Assembly: GCA_030632465.1 (NCBI GenBank)
Contig: DAOVUR010000123.1
Span: 1-5,916 of the forward strand
Source of the DNA: a bacterium
Lineage (GTDB): Bacteria; Verrucomicrobiota; Kiritimatiellia; UBA8416; CAMZLY01
Length of the DNA stretch: 5,916 nt
Direction of reading: 5' to 3'
Positions 1-5,094 of the stretch are shown here, piece by piece. The notes beneath the pieces were generated by a model. That model did no database searches and was not told where the DNA came from. It saw nothing but the letters and a program-made list of their open reading frames with translations. The position numbers were made by a program, and so were the translations under genes. The first letter of the stretch is position 1. Every line of letters starts with the position of its first letter.

Positions 1-1
1 C

Positions 2-706
2 AGTCATCTGGAAACCTTACAAAAAGACAGGGCAGCATTAGCCAAACTTCGAAGAGGCATAGGCAGCACTTATGGCGATGTTGAGATGTATCCTTATGTG
101 GTTCATTTTTTGCCCAAAGAGGAATATCTTGCACGTCTAGCAACGGAATCGCCAGTCACGCTATTTGCCTCAGGCTTATCGGGCTTTACAGCTAAGCTAG
201 GCTTGCCGTCCGCTGTTGGTATGACATTTGCGGCATTGGCAATATCTGCATTTATGCTTACAACGTTGGATACAGCCACACGGTTGGCTAGATTTACGTG
301 GCAGGAGATCTTTTTACCTCGCGCTAATGGCGAGCAGGGTAAGGTGAGTCGGTTATTTTCTAACCCATTTGTGGCAACCGTTATTAGTGTTGCGTTGTCA
401 GGATATATGGCGTTTAGTGGCAGTGCAAATCAGATATGGCCGGTTTTTGGCGCATCCAATCAGATGTTGGCGGCTCTTACCTTACTAGTTGTTACATTGG
501 TATTGGTCAAGCGTAAGGCGAATTTCTGGATTGCGCTTATTCCGATGTTTTTCATGACAACAATAACAATTTGGGCATTAATACATCTTGTGCGAATTAA
601 CTTCGGTACTAATAATGTGCTTCTTGTTGCAACGGCTTCGCTTCTTGTTATGGCGCTTATATTGGCAGGTAAGGCTGTTTGGTCACTTATTCCCAAAAAA
701 TATTAA
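2..706 (+). CDS. cstA: CstA-family carbon starvation protein / peptide or pyruvate transporter, C-terminal part (5' end outside window)
   Basis: The frame is open from the first complete codon to a TAA at 704-706, giving 234 visible residues, so the gene begins upstream. The ATG at 86 lies inside the reading frame, has no ribosome binding site and is not the start. Residues 87-98 (TTLDTATRLARF) and 145-154 (IWPVFGASNQ) are CstA-family hallmarks. About five hydrophobic segments are visible, near residues 68-88, 123-140, 152-168, 173-193 and 203-223, consistent with the last helices of an inner-membrane carrier. Characterised CstA proteins take up peptides or pyruvate on carbon limitation; which substrate applies here cannot be told. 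The positively charged stretch at residues 8-18 (KDRAALAKLRR) fits a cytoplasmic or loop region before the LDT-containing helix. No strong terminator follows, and the next gene appears to have its own promoter. Confidence 0.88.
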   Translation, partial: SHLETLQKDRAALAKLRRGIGSTYGDVEMYPYVVHFLPKEEYLARLATESPVTLFASGLSGFTAKLGLPSAVGMTFAALAISAFMLTTLDTATRLARFTWQEIFLPRANGEQGKVSRLFSNPFVATVISVALSGYMAFSGSANQIWPVFGASNQMLAALTLLVVTLVLVKRKANFWIALIPMFFMTTITIWALIHLVRINFGTNNVLLVATASLLVMALILAGKAVWSLIPKKY

Positions 707-724
707 TAAAATTGTGCTGTAAGG

Positions 725-752
725 TTGCAAAATCATCAGAATTAGTGATAAT
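725..752 (+). promoter_or_regulatory. Candidate sigma70-type promoter for the tandem NDK gene
   Basis: TTGCAA (725-730, 4 of 6 to the -35 consensus) is followed after 16 bp by GATAAT (747-752, 5 of 6 to the -10 consensus). Transcription would begin near 759. That leaves about 46 nt of leader before the GTG at 806 but almost none before a TTG at 761, so it agrees with the start chosen for the gene. A perfect AACCGGTT palindrome (753-760) sits at the predicted start point. This is judged by eye only. Confidence 0.4.
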
Positions 753-793
753 AACCGGTTTTGAGTGGCAAAAGCATAAATCAAGCAGAAACT

Positions 794-798
794 AGGAG
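794..798 (+). promoter_or_regulatory. Ribosome binding site that fixes the NDK start at GTG 806
   Basis: AGGAG lies 7 nt upstream of the in-frame GTG at 806. The longer in-frame alternative, TTG at 761, has no purine-rich site ahead of it. The protein from 806 begins MAKELAFVMINP, which lines up with the usual beginning of NDK proteins, whereas the 15 extra residues from 761 match nothing I recognise. Confidence 0.75.
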
Positions 799-805
799 TA
801 TAGAA

Positions 806-1990
806 GTGGCCAAAGAATTAGCATTTGTGATGATTAATCCCTATACGCTATCCAAGTCTAGAACTGGTGGTGTAATAGCACGCTGTGTTGGGCGGACTGA
901 TTTAGATTTAGTTGGTGCACGAATGTTTGCCCCTTCCGAAGAGCTTATTAACGAATATGTTGAGCTTATCAGGAGCCATGAACAGGATTCCGTAGTAGGG
1001 CAGATGATTGTTGATTATGTAAGTAAATATTATCGTCCTGATGCCGCCACTGGTAAACCTAAACGCGTGATGTTGCTGATGTTCGAAGGTGAAGATGCTG
1101 TAAATAAGATTTGGCATATTGCTGGCAGCTCAACAAAGAATATGTATAGTGGACTCACGATCAGAGACACGTATGGTGATTACATCTTAAATGATGATGG
1201 TACAGTTCACTATTATGAACCAGCTGTACTTGTTGCTCCTACAGTAAAACGTGCTGAGGCCACTCTAAGATTGTGGTCAAAATATTCTGCTGAATGTGGT
1301 GGTATTGTTAATGCTGCTGTTGATGTGTCGGGCGATAGTGATACGGAACGTACACTGGTTATGCTTAAGCCTGATAACTTCCGTTTTCCAAGCTTACGAG
1401 CAGGTAATATTATCGATATCTTATCGCGTTCTGGCTTACGTATTATTGGCGCAAAGAAATTTACAATGACCGTGCCGCAAGCGGAAGAGTTTTACGGGCC
1501 TGTTGTTGAAGCACTTACTGATAAATTTGAAATGATAGGCTCCGCACGTGCCGCAAGCGCACTATCCAAGGAATTTGGGTTTGATGTTTCTGAGGATGAT
1601 ACAAAAGAGCTTTGTCGTAAACTAGGTTTCAAATTTGCAACAGCTCAGTTTTCTAATATCGTGAAGTTTATTACGGGGCTTACGCCAGCAGAATACAAGA
1701 GTAAACTTGCATCATCAGAAGCTAATGGAGAAGAGTTCAAGTTCGAAGGTTGCTTAGCATTAGTTTATGAGGGTAAAAATGCTATCAAGACAATAAGAGA
1801 TCTTCTTGGACCTACTGATCCTAGTAAAGCAGAGCCAGGCTCAGTTAGAAAAGAATTTGGTAGTGATATCATGGTTAATGCTGCACATGCATCAGATTCA
1901 GTAGAGAATGCACAGCGCGAAATGAAGATTATTGATATCGCAGGTGATGTTATTACATCTTTAGTTGAAAAACATTACGGAAAAAAGTAA
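806..1990 (+). CDS. ndk: Tandem-domain nucleoside diphosphate kinase, N-terminal domain apparently inactive
   Basis: The product is 394 residues from the GTG at 806, against about 140 for an ordinary NDK, and contains two NDK-like domains. NDKs pass the gamma-phosphate of ATP to other NDPs through a phosphohistidine, in the cytoplasm. The C-terminal domain (about 183-394) keeps the key parts: MLKPD with K188, GPTDPSKAEPGSVRKEFG, and NAAHASDS with the catalytic histidine at H361. It also carries roughly 70 extra residues (about 240-310) between the first helix and the KFEGCLALVYEGKNAI strand. The N-terminal domain (about 1-165) follows the fold pattern (ELAFVMINP, MLLMFEGEDAV, GLTIRDTYGDY), but N11 replaces the KPD lysine and PAVLVAPT (139-146) replaces NAVHASDS, putting L142 where the histidine belongs. 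I infer a catalytic C-domain with a structural or regulatory N-domain. The gene appears monocistronic. Confidence 0.85.
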   Translation: MAKELAFVMINPYTLSKSRTGGVIARCVGRTDLDLVGARMFAPSEELINEYVELIRSHEQDSVVGQMIVDYVSKYYRPDAATGKPKRVMLLMFEGEDAVNKIWHIAGSSTKNMYSGLTIRDTYGDYILNDDGTVHYYEPAVLVAPTVKRAEATLRLWSKYSAECGGIVNAAVDVSGDSDTERTLVMLKPDNFRFPSLRAGNIIDILSRSGLRIIGAKKFTMTVPQAEEFYGPVVEALTDKFEMIGSARAASALSKEFGFDVSEDDTKELCRKLGFKFATAQFSNIVKFITGLTPAEYKSKLASSEANGEEFKFEGCLALVYEGKNAIKTIRDLLGPTDPSKAEPGSVRKEFGSDIMVNAAHASDSVENAQREMKIIDIAGDVITSLVEKHYGKK

Positions 1991-1997
1991 TTTAGTA

Positions 1998-2153
1998 GAG
2001 GCTCTTGCAAAACTATCATCCCCAACGGGCTTGCCTGTCGTGAGCTTGTCGAACCGGTCCCGTTGGAATGGACGATTTTTTGTTAAAAATAGTTGTTTTT
2101 AACAAATCTTATTCACCAATGACGCGAGGTCATTGGGGTTTTGCAATATCCTC
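1998..2153 (+). repeat. MITE-like element with 16-bp imperfect terminal inverted repeats and three internal hairpins
   Basis: The left end GAGGCTCTTGCAAAAC (1998-2013) and the reverse complement of the right end, GAGGATATTGCAAAAC (2138-2153), agree at 14 of 16 positions. TTAGT occurs just outside each end (1992-1996 and 2155-2159), one base from the repeat, and could be a target duplication, although five AT-rich bases are weak evidence. Inside are three hairpins: 2015-2076, with a core CCAACGGG/CCCGTTGG (2022-2029/2059-2066) extended outward with one mismatch and a 3-nt bulge; an 11-bp perfect AT-rich stem (2079-2089/2096-2106); and CCAATGAC/GTCATTGG (2116-2123/2129-2136). The first apex holds TGAGCTTGTCGAA, which resembles short palindromic repeats I recall as dispersed in many bacterial genomes. 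No open reading frame fits. The ends resemble those of some IS5-like elements, but only from memory. Confidence 0.5.
2116..2142 (+). terminator. Possible terminator hairpin at the right side of the MITE-like element
   Basis: An 8-bp perfect stem, CCAATGAC/GTCATTGG, with a 5-nt loop GCGAG is followed by GGTTTT. The T-run is only four bases, so termination may be weak. It is the best terminator candidate after the NDK gene, and it may be just one arm of the surrounding repeat. Confidence 0.3.
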
Positions 2154-2184
2154 ATTAGTTAATAATAAAAATAGGTGAATAAAT

Positions 2185-3357
2185 ATGTCAGAACTTACAA
2201 TAAACAAAAGAATTGCATCGATACCGGCATCAGTAACTTTAGGTGTTACAAGTAAAGCCAAAGCTATGAAAGCTGCGGGAGAAACTGTTTACAGCTTTGC
2301 TGCTGGTGAACCTGATTTTGATACGCCAGAACATATCAAAGCCGCCGCTGTGCAGGCATTAGCTGATGGACAGACTAAATATGCACCTGTTCCAGGATTA
2401 CCAGCATTACGTTCTGCTATATCAAATAAGCTTAAAGTGGAAAACGGACTTAACTATGCGCCTGAGCAAATTGTTGTAAGTTGCGGTGCTAAGCATTCGC
2501 TATTTAATATTATTGTGGCATTATGCGATGAAGGCGAAGAAGTTATTGTGCCTACACCATACTGGCTGAGCTATCCGGAGATGATTCGTGTTTCTGGCGC
2601 AACACCGGTATTTGTTCGTGCTAGTCAGGATAATGATTATAAGATGACACCTGAAGAGTTTGAGGCTGCAATCACACCAAAGACAAAAGCTATTATCTTC
2701 AATAGCCCATCAAACCCAATTGGTGTTGTATATAATCGTAGTGAGATTGAAAAACTTGTGGAAATAGCTCTGCGTCATAATGTTTATATCATTGCTGACG
2801 AGATCTACGAAAAACTTCTTTATGATGGTGCAGAACATGTTAGTCCAGGAAGTTTATCACCAGAAGCACAAGAGATGGTTATAACAGTGAATGGATTTAG
2901 CAAAGCATACTCCATGACAGGTTGGCGTCTTGGTTACTTTGCGGGACCGCAGAAGCTTGTTAAGGCTGTTAACGCGCTACAAGGGCATAGCACTTCATCG
3001 CCTAGCACCTTTTCTCAGTACGGTGCTGTTGCCGCACTTGAAGGGCCGCAAGATTGCCTGAAAGAGATGGGAGTAGCATTTGCCGAGCGTCGCAACTACA
3101 TCTATGATCGTGTTTCTGCTATTGATGGTATCACCTGTGTTAAACCTGGCGGCGCATTTTATGTTCTTCCTGATATTTCTAAGTTTGGTCTTGATTCAGT
3201 AGCCTTTGCCGAGAAGCTGCTTACAGAAGAAGGCGTAGCAGTAGTGCCAGGCGCACCATTTGGTGTTGATGGTAACGTGCGCTTGTCTTATGCATGTAGC
3301 ATGGAAAATATCGAAAAAGGCCTCGATGGTTTCGAGCGATTTATCAAATCTTTATAA
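2185..3357 (+). CDS. Aspartate aminotransferase, class I PLP-dependent, subgroup I-gamma (possibly also prephenate aminotransferase)
   Basis: This 390-residue protein has the usual length and layout of the I-gamma aspartate aminotransferases named aspC or aatA in other bacteria. These cytosolic PLP enzymes convert aspartate and 2-oxoglutarate to oxaloacetate and glutamate. Visible motifs in order are FAAGEPDFDTPEHI near the N-terminus, PYWLSYPEM, NSPSNPIG with the cofactor-binding N177, IADEIYE with D205 and Y208, SKAYSMTGWRLGY with the Schiff-base lysine K240, and NVRLSYA with the substrate carboxylate-binding R366. K103 in SCGAKHS matches the position of the Thermus lysine linked to dicarboxylate or prephenate recognition, so a second role in tyrosine and phenylalanine synthesis is possible but unproven. 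The usual NPTG reads NPIG here. AGGTGA (2173-2178) lies 6 nt before the ATG. The gene stands alone between the MITE-like element and the tRNA. Confidence 0.9.
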   Translation: MSELTINKRIASIPASVTLGVTSKAKAMKAAGETVYSFAAGEPDFDTPEHIKAAAVQALADGQTKYAPVPGLPALRSAISNKLKVENGLNYAPEQIVVSCGAKHSLFNIIVALCDEGEEVIVPTPYWLSYPEMIRVSGATPVFVRASQDNDYKMTPEEFEAAITPKTKAIIFNSPSNPIGVVYNRSEIEKLVEIALRHNVYIIADEIYEKLLYDGAEHVSPGSLSPEAQEMVITVNGFSKAYSMTGWRLGYFAGPQKLVKAVNALQGHSTSSPSTFSQYGAVAALEGPQDCLKEMGVAFAERRNYIYDRVSAIDGITCVKPGGAFYVLPDISKFGLDSVAFAEKLLTEEGVAVVPGAPFGVDGNVRLSYACSMENIEKGLDGFERFIKSL

Positions 3358-3361
3358 AAAG

Positions 3362-3380
3362 TTTCTTAATATATAAGAAA
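3362..3380 (+). terminator. Weak AT-only hairpin after the aminotransferase gene
   Basis: TTTCTTA/TAAGAAA form a 7-bp stem with loop ATATA, beginning 4 nt after the aminotransferase stop. It has one G-C pair and no following T-run, so it is at best a weak terminator or 3'-end stabiliser. It lies directly upstream of the tRNA promoter. Confidence 0.25.
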
Positions 3381-3384
3381 ACCT

Positions 3385-3414
3385 TTGACAATATAGGTGC
3401 GTCTATTTAACAAT
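3385..3414 (+). promoter_or_regulatory. Candidate promoter of the tRNA-Leu gene
   Basis: A perfect TTGACA (3385-3390) is followed after 18 bp by AACAAT (3409-3414, 4 of 6 to the -10 consensus). TAACAA, one base earlier, is an alternative. Transcription would start near 3421, about 11 nt before the tRNA. The consensus -35 and the position make it likely, but the -10 is ordinary. Confidence 0.5.
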
Positions 3415-3431
3415 GCGCGTCTTCATTGATT

Positions 3432-3516
3432 GGGCGAGTGGTGAAATTGGCAGACACGCTAGATTTAGGATCTAGTGCTTCACGGCTTGCGGGTTCGAGT
3501 CCCGCCTCGCCCACCA
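3432..3516 (+). tRNA. tRNA-Leu, anticodon UAG
   Basis: The 85-nt gene folds fully by eye. The acceptor stem is GGGCGAG/CTCGCCC with discriminator A3513 and an encoded CCA (3514-3516). The D-stem is GTG/CAC with loop AAATTGGCAGA. The anticodon stem is CTAGA/TCTAG with loop TTTAGGA, placing anticodon TAG at 3466-3468. The T-arm is GCGGG/CCCGC with loop TTCGAGT. The 13-nt variable region (3476-3488) is the long class II arm expected of tRNA-Leu. It should read CUA and, by wobble, other CUN codons. Its CCA is shared with the palindromic repeat that begins at 3514. Confidence 0.97.
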
Positions 3517-3550
3517 TGCTTCGCTCTTCGAGCTACGCATGGCGCAGCCA
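3514..3550 (+). repeat. Nested palindromic intergenic repeat abutting the tRNA 3' end
   Basis: CCATGC (3514-3519) pairs with GCATGG (3537-3542), and inside it GCTC (3523-3526) pairs with GAGC (3530-3533) across a TTC loop. The two stems are separated by symmetric 3-nt internal loops, TTC and TAC. A competing hairpin, TGGC/GCCA (3540-3543/3547-3550), reuses the end of the outer stem. The core resembles short palindromic repeats that I recall being dispersed in PVC-type genomes, which is memory and not a search result. No T-run follows, so it is not a classical terminator, though it could block 3' exonucleases on the tRNA precursor. Confidence 0.6.
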
Positions 3551-3721
3551 TAAGGGCGTATTTTATGTATTACGTTGAAAAATACCTCAAATCACATTCC
3601 GACAAAGCCTTTACTAATAAACGATTATTATATTAGCTTTTATCTGTTACGTTTATATTTCACAGAGTAAAGTTTAAGTTGTCTCTGCACTACGGCGATG
3701 ATTGGTTGAAAAAAGGGGAAT

Positions 3722-3906
3722 ATGAGTAAAAAATTAATACGTAATAGTACAGTGGAGTTTCTGGCCTTTATGGGGTTAACCTCCTGGGAAAATAGTCCTG
3801 ATGGAAATTTTTTTAAATCAGATGTTTCTATTGCCAAGAATTACCTCGTACAAGATGAGCTCAGTTCGTTAGGGACTTGGACTTAGCGGAAAATAGAGGT
3901 AATTAA
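3722..3906 (+). pseudogene. Remnant of a virulence RhuM-family gene (large internal deletion plus frameshift)
   Basis: An ATG at 3722, with AAAGGGG just upstream, opens a 54-residue frame ending at TAG 3884-3886. Residues 3-16 (KLIRNSTVEFLAF) match the beginning of RhuM-family proteins. Residues 18-50 (GLTSWENSPDG, KSDVSIAKNYL, DELSSL) match a block I recall from much further along the roughly 330-residue family, so about 190 residues seem to be missing in between. After SSL the expected NRIVTMYLDYAE is absent, but another frame at 3871-3906 reads RDLDLAENRGN and then stops, which resembles the YLDLAEN part. This points to a second small deletion with a frameshift. RhuM's function is unclear; it is known from Salmonella pathogenicity island 3 and accessory regions. 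A real small fused protein is possible but less likely. The AT-rich 3551-3721 upstream shows nothing recognisable. Confidence 0.65.
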
Positions 3907-3948
3907 TGCTTGTCATTACCCTTATTACTGCTATTGTTACCTCTATTT
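3891..3948 (+). promoter_or_regulatory. 12-bp perfect inverted repeat bracketing a possible fic promoter (candidate operator)
   Basis: AAATAGAGGTAA (3891-3902) and TTACCTCTATTT (3937-3948) are exact reverse complements separated by 34 bp. Between and into them lie TTGTCA (3910-3915, 5 of 6 to -35) and, after 16 bp, TATTGT (3932-3937, 4 of 6 to -10). The second arm ends 2 nt before the fic ribosome binding site. Since the Fic protein ends in a winged helix, autoregulation through these arms is a reasonable inference. Alternatively the repeat acts as an RNA hairpin. The left arm lies in the last codons of the rhuM remnant. Confidence 0.45.
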
Positions 3949-3962
3949 GAGAGGAGTTGAGA

Positions 3963-5012
3963 ATGAAGTCTTTAACAGTTGAGTTTCTTAATAACCTACA
4001 TTTGACTCCTGAACAAGGGGCATCTTTGGCAAAACTTGGGGAGTATAAAGGAAAGCAGGAGTTGTTTTTCCGACAAACTCCTGAATCGCTGGAGACGCTA
4101 CGTCAGAGGGCTATTGTCGAATCCAGTGAGTGTTCAAATCGGATGGAGGGTATAACGGCATCGCACAAACGTATTGCTGAACTTATATTAAGAGACGCAG
4201 AACCCAAGGATCGGTCGGAACAGGAAATAGCCGGTTACCGTGATGCATTAAGTTTGATTCATGAGTCTGCAACTCATATCCCGTATTCTGTAAATGTCTG
4301 TCTGCAACTACACACAATGCTTTACAGTTATCTTCCTCAGGATGGTGGGCGGTGGAAGATGACAGATAATGAGATTATTGAGCGTGGCTTGGATGGTGCT
4401 ATTGAACGTGTTCGTTTTAGAACAGTCAGTGCTGTGGCGACTCCCCAGGCCATGGTCGGTTTGGAACAGAATTATGCTGCTGCACTAAATGAATATGCAA
4501 AAGAACCTTTGCTGGTTATCCCGCTTACCATTTTGGATTTTCTTTGTATTCATCCTTTTAGCGATGGAAACGGACGTGTATCACGTTTGCTTACACTGTT
4601 GTTGCTTTATCATTTCGGTCATGATGTTGGTCGTTATATTAGCTTAGAGCGAATATTTGAAGAGTCAAAAGAGACTTACTATGAATCGCTGGAAGCAAGT
4701 TCGCAGGGATGGCATGAGGCAAAACATAATGTTCACCCATGGTTTAACTATTTTTGGGGTGTATTGATCAAAGCATACAAAGAGCTTGAAGAGCGTGTAG
4801 GAACGCTGAATAGTGGAAGGGGTTCCAAAACTGAACATATTAAGTTTGCAGTCTCTCGACGTGTTGCCCCTTTTGCCATTTCGGATATTGAATCTGACTG
4901 TCCCGGTATCAGCCGTGATATGATTCGCGTGGTTCTCCGCCAAATGCGGGACACGGGAGTTCTTCGCTCAGAAGGCAGAGGGCCTGGAGCACGATGGGTG
5001 AAGATCAATTAG
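3963..5012 (+). CDS. Fic-family protein (predicted AMP-transferase) with N-terminal inhibitory helix and C-terminal winged helix
   Basis: This 349-residue protein starts at ATG 3963, 6 nt after GAGGAG (3951-3956); a TTG at 3957 touches that site and is unlikely. Fic enzymes usually transfer AMP from ATP to a hydroxyl side chain of a target protein. Residues 197-208 are HPFSDGNGRVSR, a complete active-site motif with catalytic H197. SNRMEG (58-63) fits the (S/T)xxxE(G/N) inhibitory motif, with E62 predicted to block ATP, so this is a class II, self-inhibited Fic that needs no separate antitoxin. The N-terminal 60-odd residues resemble the Fic N-terminal domain. Residues from about 300 to the end (AISDIE, ISRDMIRVVLRQMRDTGVL, ARWVKI) look like a winged helix, suggesting DNA binding or autoregulation. 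Its target is unknown. It sits beside a rhuM remnant 3' of a tRNA, which suggests an accessory gene. Confidence 0.9.
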   Translation: MKSLTVEFLNNLHLTPEQGASLAKLGEYKGKQELFFRQTPESLETLRQRAIVESSECSNRMEGITASHKRIAELILRDAEPKDRSEQEIAGYRDALSLIHESATHIPYSVNVCLQLHTMLYSYLPQDGGRWKMTDNEIIERGLDGAIERVRFRTVSAVATPQAMVGLEQNYAAALNEYAKEPLLVIPLTILDFLCIHPFSDGNGRVSRLLTLLLLYHFGHDVGRYISLERIFEESKETYYESLEASSQGWHEAKHNVHPWFNYFWGVLIKAYKELEERVGTLNSGRGSKTEHIKFAVSRRVAPFAISDIESDCPGISRDMIRVVLRQMRDTGVLRSEGRGPGARWVKIN

Positions 5013-5026
5013 CGCTGGAGTTTATG

Positions 5027-5074
5027 CTTTCAGATTGAAGCCGCTATCTGAAAGATCATAAATAAAAATAGCGG
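5027..5074 (+). promoter_or_regulatory. Overlapping inverted repeats upstream of the peroxiredoxin gene (pseudoknot or operator candidate)
   Basis: CTTTCAGAT (5027-5035) pairs perfectly with ATCTGAAAG (5046-5054) across a 10-nt loop. CCGCTAT (5041-5047) pairs with ATAGCGG (5068-5074). CCGCT lies in the loop of the first stem, so both could form together as an H-type pseudoknot of 9 and 5 bp, ending 7 nt before the AAGGAG site (5082-5087). A competing reading is a promoter TTGAAG (5035-5040), 16 bp, CATAAA (5057-5062), with the 9-bp dyad as a protein-binding site over the -35. I cannot choose between them by eye. Confidence 0.45.
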
Positions 5075-5094
5075 TAAGCAAAAGGAGATAGGTC

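Noticed and set aside
86..88. ATG as the start of the CstA-like gene
   Set aside because: The same frame is open to the left edge, there is no ribosome binding site, and the family is much longer than the 206 residues this start would give.
761..805. TTG start adding 15 residues to the tandem NDK
   Set aside because: No ribosome binding site, it lies almost on the predicted transcription start, and GTG 806 has AGGAG at 7 nt and begins where NDK proteins begin.
3558..3585. GTATTTT/AAAATAC hairpin in the AT-rich gap
   Set aside because: A 7-bp, almost pure A-T stem with a 14-nt loop is expected by chance in such sequence, and no T-run follows.
3637..3729. A short open frame ending LSLHYGDDWLKKGEYE, overlapping the start of the rhuM remnant
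   Set aside because: It looks faintly protein-like but has no ATG or convincing start, no recognisable family, and its length is within chance in AT-rich DNA.
3640..3837. 65-residue minus-strand frame
   Set aside because: It lies opposite the rhuM remnant, has no recognisable motif, and the plus strand carries the family similarity.
3957..3962. TTG start for the Fic protein
   Set aside because: It touches the GAGGAG site with no spacer, whereas ATG 3963 is 6 nt away.
4665..5008. Two minus-strand frames under the 3' half of fic
   Set aside because: Both lie opposite the winged-helix-coding part of fic and have no motif or ribosome binding site that stands out.
5027..5074. OxyR or PerR binding site ahead of the peroxiredoxin
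   Set aside because: The spacing and bases match neither the ATAG-N7-CTAT pattern of OxyR nor the TTATAAT-N-ATTATAA box of PerR.
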